A DNA stretch of 41,413 nt from Deltaproteobacteria bacterium (GCA_023265625.1 JAHFST010000016.1:1-41413), one strand, 5' to 3'. Numbered from the stretch's first letter, positions 7,405 to 16,766 are shown. The notes: generated from the letters alone by a model not told the origin. Program-made: numbers and translations.

Positions 7405-8820
7405 CTACCGCGAGGAGCCCCGCAAATCCACCGGCAGGCTGAAATAAAACGTCGCGCCCTTACCCACCACACTCTCCGCCCAGATCCGGCCCTGGTGTTT
7501 ATCAATGATTTCCTTGCTGATCGCGAGCCCCAAACCAGTTCCTTTATAACCGGCCCCACCCGAAGGGCGATGGATTTGTTGAAATTTATTAAACAGCAAA
7601 TACATGTCTTCCGGAGCAATGCCGGTGCCATCATCCGTGACACTCACCTGGACGGAACCATTCACCAGTTTGGCCTGCACCTTTACCCAGGTGCGGGTAA
7701 AACGTAAGGCATTGTTCAAGAGATTGGTTAAGACCTGAACAATCATGTCCGGATCCGCATAAAACGTGGGGAGTTTTGGTTCCACCGCGCTGCTCAGATC
7801 GATATTTTTTTCCTTCGCCGCCCATTGAAAATTTTGCAGCGTTTCTTTGATCAAATGGTCAATTTCGATACGCCGCCGATTAAGAAACGATTTACCCGAC
7901 TCGAGGCGCGAAAGATCCAGCAGATCGTTGATAATCCTGGCCAAGCGGTCCACATTGCGGCCGCTAATCTCCACCACGCGCGTCTGCTTATCATTCATGG
8001 GCCCCACCACGCCGTCTTTCAGGTTGGAGATGGCCCCTTTGATGATGGTCAGGGGCGTGCGTAATTCATGGGAGACCGTACTGATAAATTCGTCCTTCAT
8101 TTGCTCCGCACGCTTCCGTTCGCTGATGTCGCGGGACGAGGTCTGAAACCGTCTCACCTTCTTCTGCGCATCCAAAATCGGCTGCACCACCGTCTCCAGC
8201 CAGAGATAACTGTTATCTTTGCATCGGAACCGATAATCCAAGACAATGGGCGTTTTATGTTTGAGGATGGCCTCTTCCGTCTTGTTTTTCACCAAGTCAC
8301 GATCATCCGGGTGGATAAACTCATAAAATGATTTCCCCAGCAAATCATCGCTGGAATGCCCGATCAAGGATTGTGCCGTCGGGCTGACATACTCATACCC
8401 GCCATCCACCTGATGCAGGGCGATCATGTCGCGACTGTTGATGACCAAATGCCGGTACCGCTCTTCGCTCTCCCGGAGATCCACCGTGGCCGCATCGGCA
8501 CGCTGTTTCAACAGGATGACCACAGTCGTCACCGCCGTCATTCCTACCGCCACAACCACGAGTTCCAGGGTTGCATCACTCCCATAGTGAAAGGGCAACC
8601 CGGGCAAAGAGAGGGAAAAGGCCATGTAGACAATCACGATCAGCGCACTGCTAATCCCCATCCAAAGCCCACCTGTGAAGGCGGCATAAACCACGACGAT
8701 CGTCAGCAACACCACGGCCTTAGGCACCCAAATAGAAAAGTACCGTAAGGTCTCAATGATGGCCAAGACACCCAAGGTAAAAAGCAGGCCACGAACCTTG
8801 ATATTAAAAAAATCTTTCAT
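7405..8820 (-). CDS. Membrane PAS-domain sensor histidine kinase (end of the pst-pit run)
   Basis: A 471-aa kinase. About four hydrophobic segments lie within residues 10-105. A PAS domain spans about 118-235 (ESEERYRHLV start, RDISERKRAEQ exit). The HisKA box SHELRTPL has the phospho-acceptor His at 251. The ATPase domain has the N-box NLLNNALRF, G1 DDGTGIAPED and G2 GTGLGLAISKEII, all complete. It starts 8 nt after the nucleotidyltransferase stop, so it is the last gene of the long phosphate run. No response regulator follows. It is clearly paralogous to the kinase at 21839-23134 over the whole kinase core (shared EQMKDEFISTVSHELRTPL and LFNKF...YKGTGLGLAI). Confidence 0.92.
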   Translation of the reverse strand: MKDFFNIKVRGLLFTLGVLAIIETLRYFSIWVPKAVVLLTIVVVYAAFTGGLWMGISSALIVIVYMAFSLSLPGLPFHYGSDATLELVVVAVGMTAVTTVVILLKQRADAATVDLRESEERYRHLVINSRDMIALHQVDGGYEYVSPTAQSLIGHSSDDLLGKSFYEFIHPDDRDLVKNKTEEAILKHKTPIVLDYRFRCKDNSYLWLETVVQPILDAQKKVRRFQTSSRDISERKRAEQMKDEFISTVSHELRTPLTIIKGAISNLKDGVVGPMNDKQTRVVEISGRNVDRLARIINDLLDLSRLESGKSFLNRRRIEIDHLIKETLQNFQWAAKEKNIDLSSAVEPKLPTFYADPDMIVQVLTNLLNNALRFTRTWVKVQAKLVNGSVQVSVTDDGTGIAPEDMYLLFNKFQQIHRPSGGAGYKGTGLGLAISKEIIDKHQGRIWAESVVGKGATFYFSLPVDLRGSSR

Positions 8821-8828
8821 ATTTTTAG

Positions 8829-9548
8829 CTAGGCAAAAAGCTCTCTGGCACGATCTAAGTCGATCTTATCATCGATCTCGTTCCATCTCAAGCCGGCGAT
8901 ATCCACCGCCTGGAACAAAACCCCGTCGGCAATCAAACGATCATAGGCGCGTTCATAATATTCGTTCATACGCTTCTCTTTTAAAAATAATTGTTCCAAC
9001 GCGGTAAAGAGCGGTTTCACCAGGTCACTGGTAATTTTTTCGATCCCGATCGACTCACCCGCGGCCGAGGCAACGGGGACATCCTTACCAATCTTTTGTA
9101 TCCGTCCTTCCGAACCCAACGTCACTTTGACTTCCTCATCACCCAGGGCGACCGAACGGTCGACCACAATGCCATTCCCATGGGTCTGCAACAGCCGTGT
9201 CAAGATCTCCGGCTCAAAAACAACATCGCCATCGAGTTTGATAAAATCGTCTCCGTCGATGGCCCGTTGCGCCAACATCAAGGAATACCCTGTGTTGGTG
9301 GTGGCAAATTGTTCATTCAGGACAAACTGCGCCGCCAAATCAGGATGCCGTTCCTGAACATGCTGTTTGATGCGTGGGGCCAGGTGCCCCGTCACAAATA
9401 CGATCGAGGTAATACGATGCTCCATGAGGGAAGATATCATTCGATCCAAGATGGTCGAGGAACCGATCGGCAGCAGTGTCTTGGGGCAATCCGATGTCAA
9501 CCCACCCAAACGACTCCCCAACCCTGCGCACAGGATAACGGCTTTCAC
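8829..9548 (-). CDS. Nucleotidyltransferase of the LicC/PntC/inositol-phosphate type
   Basis: A 239-aa single-domain NTP transferase. The nucleotide loop is AVILCAGLGSRLGGLTSDCPK and the metal-binding pair lies in KLDGDVVF (D106, D108). The 'WNEIDDKIDLDRARELF' C-terminus resembles enzymes that load CTP on phosphocholine, 2-aminoethylphosphonate or inositol phosphate. There is no hexapeptide repeat domain, unlike GlmU or RmlA-like pyrophosphorylases with extensions. The GTG start overlaps the pit stop codon (GTGA, 9545-9548), so the two are translationally coupled. The open frame extends further upstream, but that part lies within pit and has no family similarity. Substrate is unknown. Its place in a phosphate operon suggests a phospho-alcohol or phosphonate head group, perhaps for envelope decoration under Pi control (inference). 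Confidence 0.75.
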   Translation of the reverse strand: MKAVILCAGLGSRLGGLTSDCPKTLLPIGSSTILDRMISSLMEHRITSIVFVTGHLAPRIKQHVQERHPDLAAQFVLNEQFATTNTGYSLMLAQRAIDGDDFIKLDGDVVFEPEILTRLLQTHGNGIVVDRSVALGDEEVKVTLGSEGRIQKIGKDVPVASAAGESIGIEKITSDLVKPLFTALEQLFLKEKRMNEYYERAYDRLIADGVLFQAVDIAGLRWNEIDDKIDLDRARELFA

Positions 9549-10549
9549 CCAAAAACTCGTGTCATGTAATAAAACAGCGCTGCCACCAGGGCCGAGGCGG
9601 GGATGGTCAAGATCCAGGCCAAGAGGATCGAGTTCACAATCCCCCAACGCACCGCCGAGAGTCGGCGGGTCGTCCCAACCCCCATAATCGCCCCGGTAAT
9701 CGTGTGCGTGGTGCTCACCGGGATACCGCCAAAGGTGGCAAGAAAAAGCGTGATCGCCGCAGAGGTCTCGGCCGCAAAACCGCCGACCGGCTGTAACTTG
9801 GTGATCTTCATTCCCATCGTTTTCACAATCCGCCAACCACCAAACATAGTGCCAAGCGCAATGGCGAGATGACAAGAGATGATGACCCACACTGGGACAT
9901 AAAACTTGGTGCCCAAATGCCCCGTCGAAAACAACAGGATGGCGATGATCCCCATCGTCTTTTGCGCATCATTGCCGCCATGCCCCAAACTGTAAAGACT
10001 GGCCGACACAAGTTGCAACCGTCTAAAATGCTGATCCACCCGAGACGGTGAAAAATTGACGAAAATAATATTAATCAGTGACATCAGGATAAAACCCAAC
10101 AACAAACCCAGTAGAGGGGCAATAAGGATAAAGGTGCAAATTTTTATCAACCCGCTGGTAATGAGCGCCCCAAAACCCGCCTTGGCAACGGCCGCTCCGA
10201 CAAAACCACCCACCAAGGCGTGAGAACTCGAAGTGGGCAGGCCCCACCACCAAGTGAGCAAGTCCCAAATGATCGCCCCCATCAGCCCGGAAAAAATAAC
10301 GGCCACATTCATGATGGCCGGGTCCACGATCCCCTTACCGATCGTCGTGGCCACATGAACCTTGAAGATCAAAAGGGCGGCAAAATTAAAGAAGGCCGCC
10401 CAGGCAACGGCGGCTCGAGGGGAAAGCACCCGGGTCGAGACAATCGTCGCCACGGAATTGGCCGCATCGTGAAACCCGTTGATAAAATCAAACACCAGGG
10501 CAACCAGGACAACAAAGGCGACCAGATAAAGAGAATGAGGATCAGGCAT
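9545..10549 (-). CDS. pit: PiT-family inorganic phosphate transporter
   Basis: A 334-aa integral membrane protein of the PiT family (low-affinity, cation-coupled Pi uptake). The family signature GFHDAANSVAT is at the N-terminus (residues about 25-35), and the duplicated half carries GGNDAQKTMGI. Another typical segment is GLPTSSSHALVGG. About ten hydrophobic helices are visible. Its ATG lies 8 nt inside the end of the DUF47 gene, and its stop overlaps the start of the nucleotidyltransferase. DUF47-pit pairs are common; being downstream of a complete pst set on the same strand is less usual. Confidence 0.95.
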   Translation of the reverse strand: MPDPHSLYLVAFVVLVALVFDFINGFHDAANSVATIVSTRVLSPRAAVAWAAFFNFAALLIFKVHVATTIGKGIVDPAIMNVAVIFSGLMGAIIWDLLTWWWGLPTSSSHALVGGFVGAAVAKAGFGALITSGLIKICTFILIAPLLGLLLGFILMSLINIIFVNFSPSRVDQHFRRLQLVSASLYSLGHGGNDAQKTMGIIAILLFSTGHLGTKFYVPVWVIISCHLAIALGTMFGGWRIVKTMGMKITKLQPVGGFAAETSAAITLFLATFGGIPVSTTHTITGAIMGVGTTRRLSAVRWGIVNSILLAWILTIPASALVAALFYYMTRVFG

Positions 10550-11162
10550 TCTTGAGAACTATCCCTTCAAGGACATTCGCCACATCTTCACAACGATCCG
10601 TGGCACTTTCCAATGTCTCGAGAATTTCTTTTTCTTTGATGACTTTGATGGCGTCTGTTTCACGCTCAAACAGATTCGAGATGGCCATGCGCAGGGCCTC
10701 ATCCGCCTCATTTTCCAGGCGATTGATTTCAATGCACTGGGCCAGGATCATCTCCGGCTTTTTCATGTTACGCAGCCGTGGCACCGCCTTCGACACCTCT
10801 TCCACCGCCCGCACCAGGGATTTCACGACCTTCTTCATATCCACACCGGGCGCAGGGACCTTGTAAAGCACGATGCGATTGGCCGTGCCGTAAATAAGAT
10901 CCAGGATGTCATCCATCTCGCTGACCAGGGAATGAATATCTTCCCGATCGATGGGGGTAATAAAGGTCTTATTCAAAAGTTCGATCGTGTCATGTGTGAT
11001 CTGATCGCCCACATGTTCCACATCCTCGAGCTTTTTGAGTTTTTCCTCTAAATCGACATGGTTGGAGACAAAATCATCCAACAACCTCGCCCCATGCAAG
11101 ATGTTGTTCGCCGCTTTCTCGAAAAGGTCAAAAAACTCGGTAGGTTTTGGAAAAAATCCCAT
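10542..11162 (-). CDS. DUF47 (PhoU-like) phosphate transport regulator, Pit accessory
   Basis: A 206-aa helical cytoplasmic protein of the DUF47/TIGR00153 family, distantly related to PhoU. Typical features are the N-terminal FFDLFEKAANNI, the segment EHVGDQITHDTIELLNKTFITPIDREDI with the E/D-rich PhoU-like metal motif, and ESATDRCEDVANVLEGIV at the end. Family members accompany Pit transporters and are thought to control them. It overlaps pit by 8 nt and follows phoU after 48 nt, so it belongs to the same run. Confidence 0.9.
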   Translation of the reverse strand: MGFFPKPTEFFDLFEKAANNILHGARLLDDFVSNHVDLEEKLKKLEDVEHVGDQITHDTIELLNKTFITPIDREDIHSLVSEMDDILDLIYGTANRIVLYKVPAPGVDMKKVVKSLVRAVEEVSKAVPRLRNMKKPEMILAQCIEINRLENEADEALRMAISNLFERETDAIKVIKEKEILETLESATDRCEDVANVLEGIVLKNA

Positions 11163-11210
11163 GCCGGGTGGGTATAGTGAATCGACCGGACCGCGTCAAC
11201 CTGGAAAATG

Positions 11211-11891
11211 TCAGTGCCGCAGTTTGGCCCCACCGTGGCGGATATCTTTGCCATTCACCATGAAGATGACCTCTTCGGCGATATTGGTGGCGTGATCGGC
11301 AATCCGTTCGAGGTGGCGCGCCACTAGGATCAAGCGAACCCCTCGAGCGGCCGCCTCCGTCTCCTTTTGCATTATCGTCACCACATCCTGAAAGATCTGG
11401 TCCTTCAGGTCATCCGCCTCATCATCCATCTCACACACCTGGTTGGCCAGTTCGGCATCCCGTTTCACAAAGGAATCGAGGGCCTGCTTGACCATCCTTT
11501 GGGCCGTCGCCGCCAATCGGGGCAGGTCTTGATAGGGTTTCAATTGAGGTTCCAGATTCAATTGGGTCACTTGTTGGCAGATATCAACCGACAAATCCCC
11601 CATCCGTTCCAAATCCTTGCTGATCTTGAGACCCAAAATGATAAATCTCAGGTCCGAGGCCGCCGGTTGCCGTAGGGCCAAGAGCTGCAAACAGCGTTCA
11701 TCAATCCCCATTTCCAATTGATTCACTTCGGGATCCTGACTCATCACCTCTTCCGCCATGTGAGAGTCTCTCGCTACCAAGGCTTGCGTGGACCTGGCAA
11801 TCATCTCTTCAACGATGGCCCCCATCTTCAGGATCTCGGCCTTCAAATCCCGTAATTCTTCCTCAAAATGCGTATCGGTGTGTCCTTGCAT
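11211..11891 (-). CDS. phoU: PhoU, negative regulator of the Pho response
   Basis: A 226-aa protein with two PhoU three-helix repeats. The first has FEEELRDLKAEILKMGAIVEEMI and MGIDERCLQLLALRQPAASDLR. The second has EMDDEADDLKDQIFQDV and ARHLERIADHATNIAEEVIFMV. The E/D-x-x-x-D metal-binding motifs are present in both. PhoU links the Pst transporter to PhoR and keeps it in the inhibitory state when Pi is plentiful. Its ATG shares one base with the pstB stop (TGATG), the usual pstB-phoU coupling. Confidence 0.96.
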   Translation of the reverse strand: MQGHTDTHFEEELRDLKAEILKMGAIVEEMIARSTQALVARDSHMAEEVMSQDPEVNQLEMGIDERCLQLLALRQPAASDLRFIILGLKISKDLERMGDLSVDICQQVTQLNLEPQLKPYQDLPRLAATAQRMVKQALDSFVKRDAELANQVCEMDDEADDLKDQIFQDVVTIMQKETEAAARGVRLILVARHLERIADHATNIAEEVIFMVNGKDIRHGGAKLRH

Positions 11892-12646
11892 CAGCCAAAC
11901 CTCCCCGTTATGTAATCCTCGGTGCGTTTCTCCCTTGGATTGGTAAAAAGTTGCTTCGTCTCCCCGTGCTCGATCAGTTCGCCCATGTAAAGAAAACTGG
12001 TAAAATCAGAGACCCGTGCCGCCTGCTGCATGTTGTGGGTCACGATCACGATCGTATAATTGGGACGTAACTCGTGAATCAACTCCTCAATCCGGGCCGT
12101 GGAGATGGGGTCCAAGGCCGAGCAGGGCTCGTCCATCAATAACACCTCGGGACTGACCGCCAAGGCCCGCGCAATACAGAGCCTTTGCTGCTGTCCCCCT
12201 GACAAACTGGTGCCTGAGTCTTTCAATTTATCTTTTACTTCATCCCAGAGTGCGGCCTTGATCAAACATTGGCGGGCCACTGCCTCCAACCGAGATTTAT
12301 CTTTCACTCCATTTAGGCGCAAACCAGCCACCACATTGTCAAAAATAGACATGGTCGGAAAGGGATTTGGTTTTTGAAAGATCATGCCCACCCGTTGGCG
12401 CAAACGCACCGGGTCCTCCCGGAAGATGTCCTTACCGCTTAATTGAATCTGGCCCGAGACACGCGCCTGGGGCACGGTCTCATGCATCCGATTGAAACAA
12501 CGGATCAGGGTCGACTTGCCACAACCGGATGGGCCAATGATGGCCGTCACCGTCTTTTCCGACATGGAAAAACCAATATCCTTCAACACCTGGTGGGAGC
12601 CAAACCAGGCATTCAAGTCCGCCACTTTAATTTTGTCTTCTGCCAT
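11891..12646 (-). CDS. pstB: Phosphate ABC transporter ATP-binding protein PstB
   Basis: A 251-aa ATPase of the high-affinity phosphate importer. Walker [10 protein letters not shown] is at residues 38-46, the ABC signature is LSGGQQQR, Walker B is [13 protein letters not shown], and the switch His is in [11 protein letters not shown]. The N-terminal [14 protein letters not shown] and the [12 protein letters not shown] segment after the Q-loop are typical of PstB, as is the C-terminal EDYITGRFG. It starts 2 nt after pstA and overlaps phoU by one base. Confidence 0.97.
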   Translation of the reverse strand: MAEDKIKVADLNAWFGSHQVLKDIGFSMSEKTVTAIIGPSGCGKSTLIRCFNRMHETVPQARVSGQIQLSGKDIFREDPVRLRQRVGMIFQKPNPFPTMSIFDNVVAGLRLNGVKDKSRLEAVARQCLIKAALWDEVKDKLKDSGTSLSGGQQQRLCIARALAVSPEVLLMDEPCSALDPISTARIEELIHELRPNYTIVIVTHNMQQAARVSDFTSFLYMGELIEHGETKQLFTNPREKRTEDYITGRFG

Positions 12647-12648
12647 GG

Positions 12649-13494
12649 TTAACGTCTCTTCATGTTACGATTATTGATTGCGAACCGGCACCCGATGTTC
12701 AACAACAGGACAATTCCAATCAGGACCAAGGCCCCTGCCCAGGCCTGTTTTTGCCATTCCTCAAAAGGGCTGATCGCATACGTAAAAATTTGCAAGGGCA
12801 GGGCCGCAATCGGTTCCCGCAAACTGGTGCTCCAAAATTGATTGCCTAAGGCCGTGAACAACAACGGCGCCGTTTCACCGGCAATGCGCGCCACCGCTAA
12901 TAAAATCCCGGTGACAATCCCCGCCCGAGCCGTCTTGAGGATGACATGGATCAAGGTCTGGGAATAAGACACGCCCAGGGCCAAGGCCCCCTCGCGTAAC
13001 GCATTGGGGACAAGCTTCATCATCTCTTCCGTGGTCCGGATCACCGTTGGAATCATCAAGACACCCAGGGCCACGCCACCGGCCAAGGCGGAAAAATGTC
13101 CCATGGGCAGCACCACCAGGGTGTAGGCAAAAATCCCAATGACAATCGAAGGTGTCCCATTCAAAATATCCGTGGCAAAGCGAACCACCAAGGCAAAACG
13201 TCCCTTGCCAAATTCCGAGAGATAGATGCCGCCAAAAATACCCAAAGGTACCCCGATCAAGCATGCCAACCCTATCAAGCTGAGGGTCCCCACAATGCCA
13301 TTCCCCATCCCGCCCCCTGGTTCTCCAACCGGCCGGGGTAACTCCGTAAAAAAACTCCAATTCAACGAACTCGCCCCTTTTGACACGATGAAAAAAAGCA
13401 CCAAAAAAAGCGGGACCAAAACCACCACCACTGAGAGCAAGCTGGCACAAAACATGAAGATATTTACGAAACGGCGTGACCCATAATTAGTCAT
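12649..13494 (-). CDS. pstA: Phosphate ABC transporter permease PstA
   Basis: A 281-aa inner-membrane permease with six predicted helices. The ABC-permease EAA-like loop is [20 protein letters not shown]. The [20 protein letters not shown] and [11 protein letters not shown] segments match PstA. The start is set at ATG 13494 because it overlaps the pstC stop as ATGA (13491-13494); an ATG 13 codons upstream (13533) would lie inside pstC and lacks family sequence. Confidence 0.96.
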   Translation of the reverse strand: MTNYGSRRFVNIFMFCASLLSVVVVLVPLFLVLFFIVSKGASSLNWSFFTELPRPVGEPGGGMGNGIVGTLSLIGLACLIGVPLGIFGGIYLSEFGKGRFALVVRFATDILNGTPSIVIGIFAYTLVVLPMGHFSALAGGVALGVLMIPTVIRTTEEMMKLVPNALREGALALGVSYSQTLIHVILKTARAGIVTGILLAVARIAGETAPLLFTALGNQFWSTSLREPIAALPLQIFTYAISPFEEWQKQAWAGALVLIGIVLLLNIGCRFAINNRNMKRR

Positions 13495-14408
13495 TCGCGC
13501 CTCCCAGCCACCGCCACACCACTGACCTTCCACACGAGAAACCGAGCCGCCGCATTGGTCAAAAAGGTAATGACAAACAGACTGATGCCAATCGCCGCTA
13601 GCGCCGATAAATGGAGGGCCCCGGAGGCCTCGGCAAATTCATTGGCCAACACCGAGGCCATCGTGTGGGACGGGGCCAACAACGACAGGCTAATCTCCGG
13701 GCGATTGCCAATCACCATCGTGACCGCCATGGTCTCGCCCAGGGCCCGGCCCAACCCGAGAAAGATCGCCCCCAAAATACCCGACTCGCTATATTTCAAG
13801 ACCGCCAGGCGTGTCACCTCCCAACGCGTCGCTCCAAGGGCTAAAGCCGCTTCTCGCTGATGCATGGGAACGGCTTGAAAGACATCCCGGGCAATCGAGG
13901 CGATGATAGGGATGATCATGATGGCCAAAATAATCCCGGCGGCCAACATCCCAATCCCATAGGCTGGACCGCGAAATAGCGGTAGGTTAAGCTGTATCAG
14001 GAGCGGCTCCACAGATTGTCGCAACCAAGGCGCCAGATAAAATATCCCCCACAACCCGTAGATGACGGAAGGGATGGCCGCCAATAGTTCAATTAAAAAA
14101 GCCGTCGGCCCCCGTAACCAATCCGGCGATAATTCGGTCAAAAAGATGGCAATGCCAAGACTGAAAGGGATCGCAAATAAAAGGGCCAACAAGGCTGAAA
14201 CGAGGGTCCCGTAAATAAACGGAACTAAACCAAACTCCTCGCCAACCGGATCCCACTGACTGTTGGTCAGTAACCTCCAACCCAGCTTTTGAAAAACTGG
14301 GGACGATTCCCACAGCAGGACCGATCCAATCAAAAAAACGACCGCCACAACACCGATCGCACAGACGAGGGAAATTCTCTCGAAGGTGCGATCGGTGTTA
14401 GCGGACAT
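13491..14408 (-). CDS. pstC: Phosphate ABC transporter permease PstC
   Basis: A 305-aa permease, partner of PstA. Typical PstC features are WDPVGEEFGLVPFIYGTLVSAL after the first helix, ELLAAIPSVIYGLWGIF, the EAA-like loop VPMHQREAALALGATRWEV and GRALGETMAVTMVIGN. Two starts lie two codons apart; 14408 is preferred because GAGG then sits 7 nt upstream instead of 1. The gene follows pstS after a very short gap and overlaps pstA by 4 nt. Confidence 0.95.
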   Translation of the reverse strand: MSANTDRTFERISLVCAIGVVAVVFLIGSVLLWESSPVFQKLGWRLLTNSQWDPVGEEFGLVPFIYGTLVSALLALLFAIPFSLGIAIFLTELSPDWLRGPTAFLIELLAAIPSVIYGLWGIFYLAPWLRQSVEPLLIQLNLPLFRGPAYGIGMLAAGIILAIMIIPIIASIARDVFQAVPMHQREAALALGATRWEVTRLAVLKYSESGILGAIFLGLGRALGETMAVTMVIGNRPEISLSLLAPSHTMASVLANEFAEASGALHLSALAAIGISLFVITFLTNAAARFLVWKVSGVAVAGRRE

Positions 14409-14421
14409 GATCATGCCTCAG

Positions 14422-15456
14422 TTAAGGTGTTTGAATCTGCTCAACAGTCTTGTCTAACCGATCCACCAACGACTGAGGGAGTGGGGCATAATACAAGCTA
14501 GGAGCTGTTTTTTGCCCCTCATGCAAGGCCCACTTAATAAAATTGACCAAGGCCTTCCCTTTCGCCGCATCCTGCTGCTTTTTATAGACCAACAGGTAGG
14601 TCAAAGAACTGATCGGATAGGCATTCTGCCCCGCCGCATCCGTCAGAGACACTCGATAATCAACCGGAATCTTTACCCCATCCGCAGCCGCCGAGGTCGA
14701 ATCGATGGAAGGGGTAATAAAATTGCCTGACTTATTCTGCACGCTCGCAAAGGAGATCTTGTTTTGCAGGGCGTACCCCAGCTCGATAAAACCCAAAGCC
14801 CCAGGCGTCTGTTGAATGACCCCGGTCACCCCTTCATTCCCCTTACCACCCAAACCGGTCGGCCAACTCACCGATTTGCCTGTACCGATCTTGGCCTTCC
14901 ACTCCCGACTGACCTTTGAGAGGTAATCGGTGAAAACATAAGAAGTTCCACTCCCATCGGAGCGGTGCGCCACCACGATCGGCTGATCGGGCAAGGTCTT
15001 GTCAGGATTCAACGCCACAATACGGGGATCGTTCCACTTGGTGATATGTTCCAAGAAAATATCCGCGATGACCGCTCCGCTCAACTTCAATCCCGCACCA
15101 GCCGCCGGCTGATTGTAGGCCAGGACCACGGCCCCCAAGACGGTTGGGATGTGCAGGATCGGTTGGCTGAGGGAGGTCTCTTCAAAATCCGACATCGGGG
15201 CGTCCGAGGCGCCAAAGTCAACGGTCTTGGCGGCGATCTGCTTGATGCCACCACCACTGCCAATCGACTGGTAGTTAAACTTCAAGTCCGGATGACTCTT
15301 TTGATAATCAAAGAACCACTTTGAATAAAGCGGGTACGGAAAGGTCGCCCCGGCCCCGTTGATCAACAAGGCATCGCCCGCCAAGGCCATGAGCGGCAAG
15401 GCAATAACCAGGGCCACTAGGGCCATGATTTTTTTTATATTTTTAAATTCCTTCAT
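14422..15456 (-). CDS. pstS: Periplasmic phosphate-binding protein PstS
   Basis: A 344-aa protein with a signal peptide of about 26 residues ending ALPLMALAG; no lipobox Cys is seen, so it is probably a soluble periplasmic protein. Binding-site blocks are INGAGATFPYPLYSKWF, SIGSGGGIKQIAAKTVDFGASD and AHRSDGSGTSYVFTDYL, all carrying the phosphate-coordinating Ser/Thr/Asp/Arg groups of the family. It delivers Pi to PstCA. It is the first pst gene, preceded by GAGGAG and a PHO-box-like site, so it should be expressed on Pi starvation. Confidence 0.96.
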   Translation of the reverse strand: MKEFKNIKKIMALVALVIALPLMALAGDALLINGAGATFPYPLYSKWFFDYQKSHPDLKFNYQSIGSGGGIKQIAAKTVDFGASDAPMSDFEETSLSQPILHIPTVLGAVVLAYNQPAAGAGLKLSGAVIADIFLEHITKWNDPRIVALNPDKTLPDQPIVVAHRSDGSGTSYVFTDYLSKVSREWKAKIGTGKSVSWPTGLGGKGNEGVTGVIQQTPGALGFIELGYALQNKISFASVQNKSGNFITPSIDSTSAAADGVKIPVDYRVSLTDAAGQNAYPISSLTYLLVYKKQQDAAKGKALVNFIKWALHEGQKTAPSLYYAPLPQSLVDRLDKTVEQIQTP

Positions 15457-15493
15457 TGCGTTCTCCTCAAGTTTGTTTGACTCAACACATCCA

Positions 15494-15510
15494 TGTGACG
15501 TTTGTGTGAC
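15494..15510 (-). promoter_or_regulatory. PHO-box-like PhoB site upstream of pstS
   Basis: On the minus strand GTCACA occurs twice with an exact 11-bp period (15505-15510 and 15494-15499), reading GTCACACAAACGTCACA. This matches the layout of PhoB half sites (GTCAT/A-type repeats every 11 bp). It lies 38-54 nt before the pstS ATG. No convincing -10 hexamer is seen downstream. Confidence 0.7.
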
Positions 15511-15523
15511 AAATTGGCAACAA

Positions 15524-16705
15524 TTAGAATACCACCGTTACCTGGGTTCTCACCCGATGGTCATTCAGATTCAGCCCTCGGACATTTTGCAGCAAGGCGT
15601 AATCCATTTGCAACTTCAGGTTGTGCTTGTTGAAATAGTAACCCAAACCCGCGCCGTATTCGTATTGGTTCACCAAGGCCTTGTTCAGGATCAAACCACC
15701 GGCACGTGCCGTGACTTCAAATCGCTTGGGCAGGATAAAATATCCCGCCTGAGCCGAATAACCCCAATTGGTAATCGAAGGTGACTTCTGATGGGTCCGA
15801 CTGACCATCCCGGCCCCTTGCAGGTAAAGTCCATGGGATCGATAGACAACATCTAGGGTACCATGACTGGCATTAGTCTTGGCGGCAATCGATGAGGCCT
15901 CAAAAGCCGAGTTACGTTTGTTGAAAACATAACCCAAGCCCACTCCCAGGCTTGGCTCCTCGGTGTAATCCACATCCGATTCAGCATATTTATAAGCCCC
16001 AAAAATCGGGACTTCGATCCTGGTCCCGATCAACAGGGCCCTTTGGCCCGCATTGAGCACATTTTGCCCGTCGCCGTTCATGACGAAGGCATTGTAATTG
16101 AGGTGATAGTTCAAGAGACTTCCATGAACATTGGCCCCAATGTCCCGACCAAAGGTCAAGTTGTCGTTAATCAAGCTGCGATCCGGGTACTCCTGTTTCA
16201 TTGCGGAAACCAACTCGGTATAAAGGTAAGGAACCTTAAATTGCCCCACCTTGACCCCAATCGCATCCGTGGGGACCCAATCCAAATAATAATCATTTAA
16301 CAGCGGCAAACCCGTGGTACTTGGCGTTGTCACCGCAGCCGCCGTGGTGGTGCAAGCGGCGTTCGTGCAAACCGTGGCCGTGGTCGCCGCCGCACGGGTT
16401 GCAAAACCCATTTCAAACGCATATTTAAATTGCTTCTTGTAAACATTTCCCTCGAGACGAATCTCGCCCCGTTGTACGGCAAAGGTATTGGTATTCGAGG
16501 CCTTCTCTAAACTCGTGTACGTATAACGTCCTTGGAACCGACCATTGAGGAGGAGACTGTTATTCCCGTCCGCCGCATCAATATGTAACCCATCCTTGTA
16601 ATACACCTTCGGCGCATCCGCATCCTCCGCCCGGACCACCTGACTGCCCAGGATCGAGAGGGTCGCCAGCACTACGGCTGCTATCATCTTCTTGTTTGAC
16701 TTCAT
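15524..16705 (-). CDS. Phosphate-selective porin (OprO/OprP family)
   Basis: A 393-aa outer-membrane beta-barrel. The signal peptide is MKSNKKMIAAVVLATLSILG ending at VRA-ED. The segments LNGRFQGRYTY, EIRLEGNVYKKQFKYAFEMGF and VGQFKVPYLYTELVSAMKQE ('GqfK-P' type motif) match phosphate-selective porins O/P, and the last residue is Phe, the outer-membrane assembly signal. An Ala/Thr-rich insertion with two Cys (about residues 110-137) follows the second strand pair and is probably an external loop. The start at 16705 has AGGAGG upstream; an ATG 17 codons earlier is less likely. Four phased PhoB-type repeats upstream and pstS downstream (65 nt) support a role in Pi uptake across the outer membrane. 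Pi versus polyphosphate selectivity cannot be read. Confidence 0.85.
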   Translation of the reverse strand: MKSNKKMIAAVVLATLSILGSQVVRAEDADAPKVYYKDGLHIDAADGNNSLLLNGRFQGRYTYTSLEKASNTNTFAVQRGEIRLEGNVYKKQFKYAFEMGFATRAAATTATVCTNAACTTTAAAVTTPSTTGLPLLNDYYLDWVPTDAIGVKVGQFKVPYLYTELVSAMKQEYPDRSLINDNLTFGRDIGANVHGSLLNYHLNYNAFVMNGDGQNVLNAGQRALLIGTRIEVPIFGAYKYAESDVDYTEEPSLGVGLGYVFNKRNSAFEASSIAAKTNASHGTLDVVYRSHGLYLQGAGMVSRTHQKSPSITNWGYSAQAGYFILPKRFEVTARAGGLILNKALVNQYEYGAGLGYYFNKHNLKLQMDYALLQNVRGLNLNDHRVRTQVTVVF

Positions 16706-16766
16706 GTTTCCTCCTATCGGGTTAATTTTATAAACTTGTTTGATGGGCGCATTCATCTTCTGAGGT

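Noticed and set aside
9549-9890. N-terminal extension of the nucleotidyltransferase frame up to 9890
   Set aside because: It lies within pit in another frame, reads as His/Trp/Cys-rich nonsense, and the GTGA overlap at 9545-9548 gives the proper start with MKAVILCAGLGSR.
12875-13450. 191-codon minus-strand frame inside pstA
   Set aside because: It is a shadow in another frame of pstA, rich in Gly/His/Trp, without family similarity.
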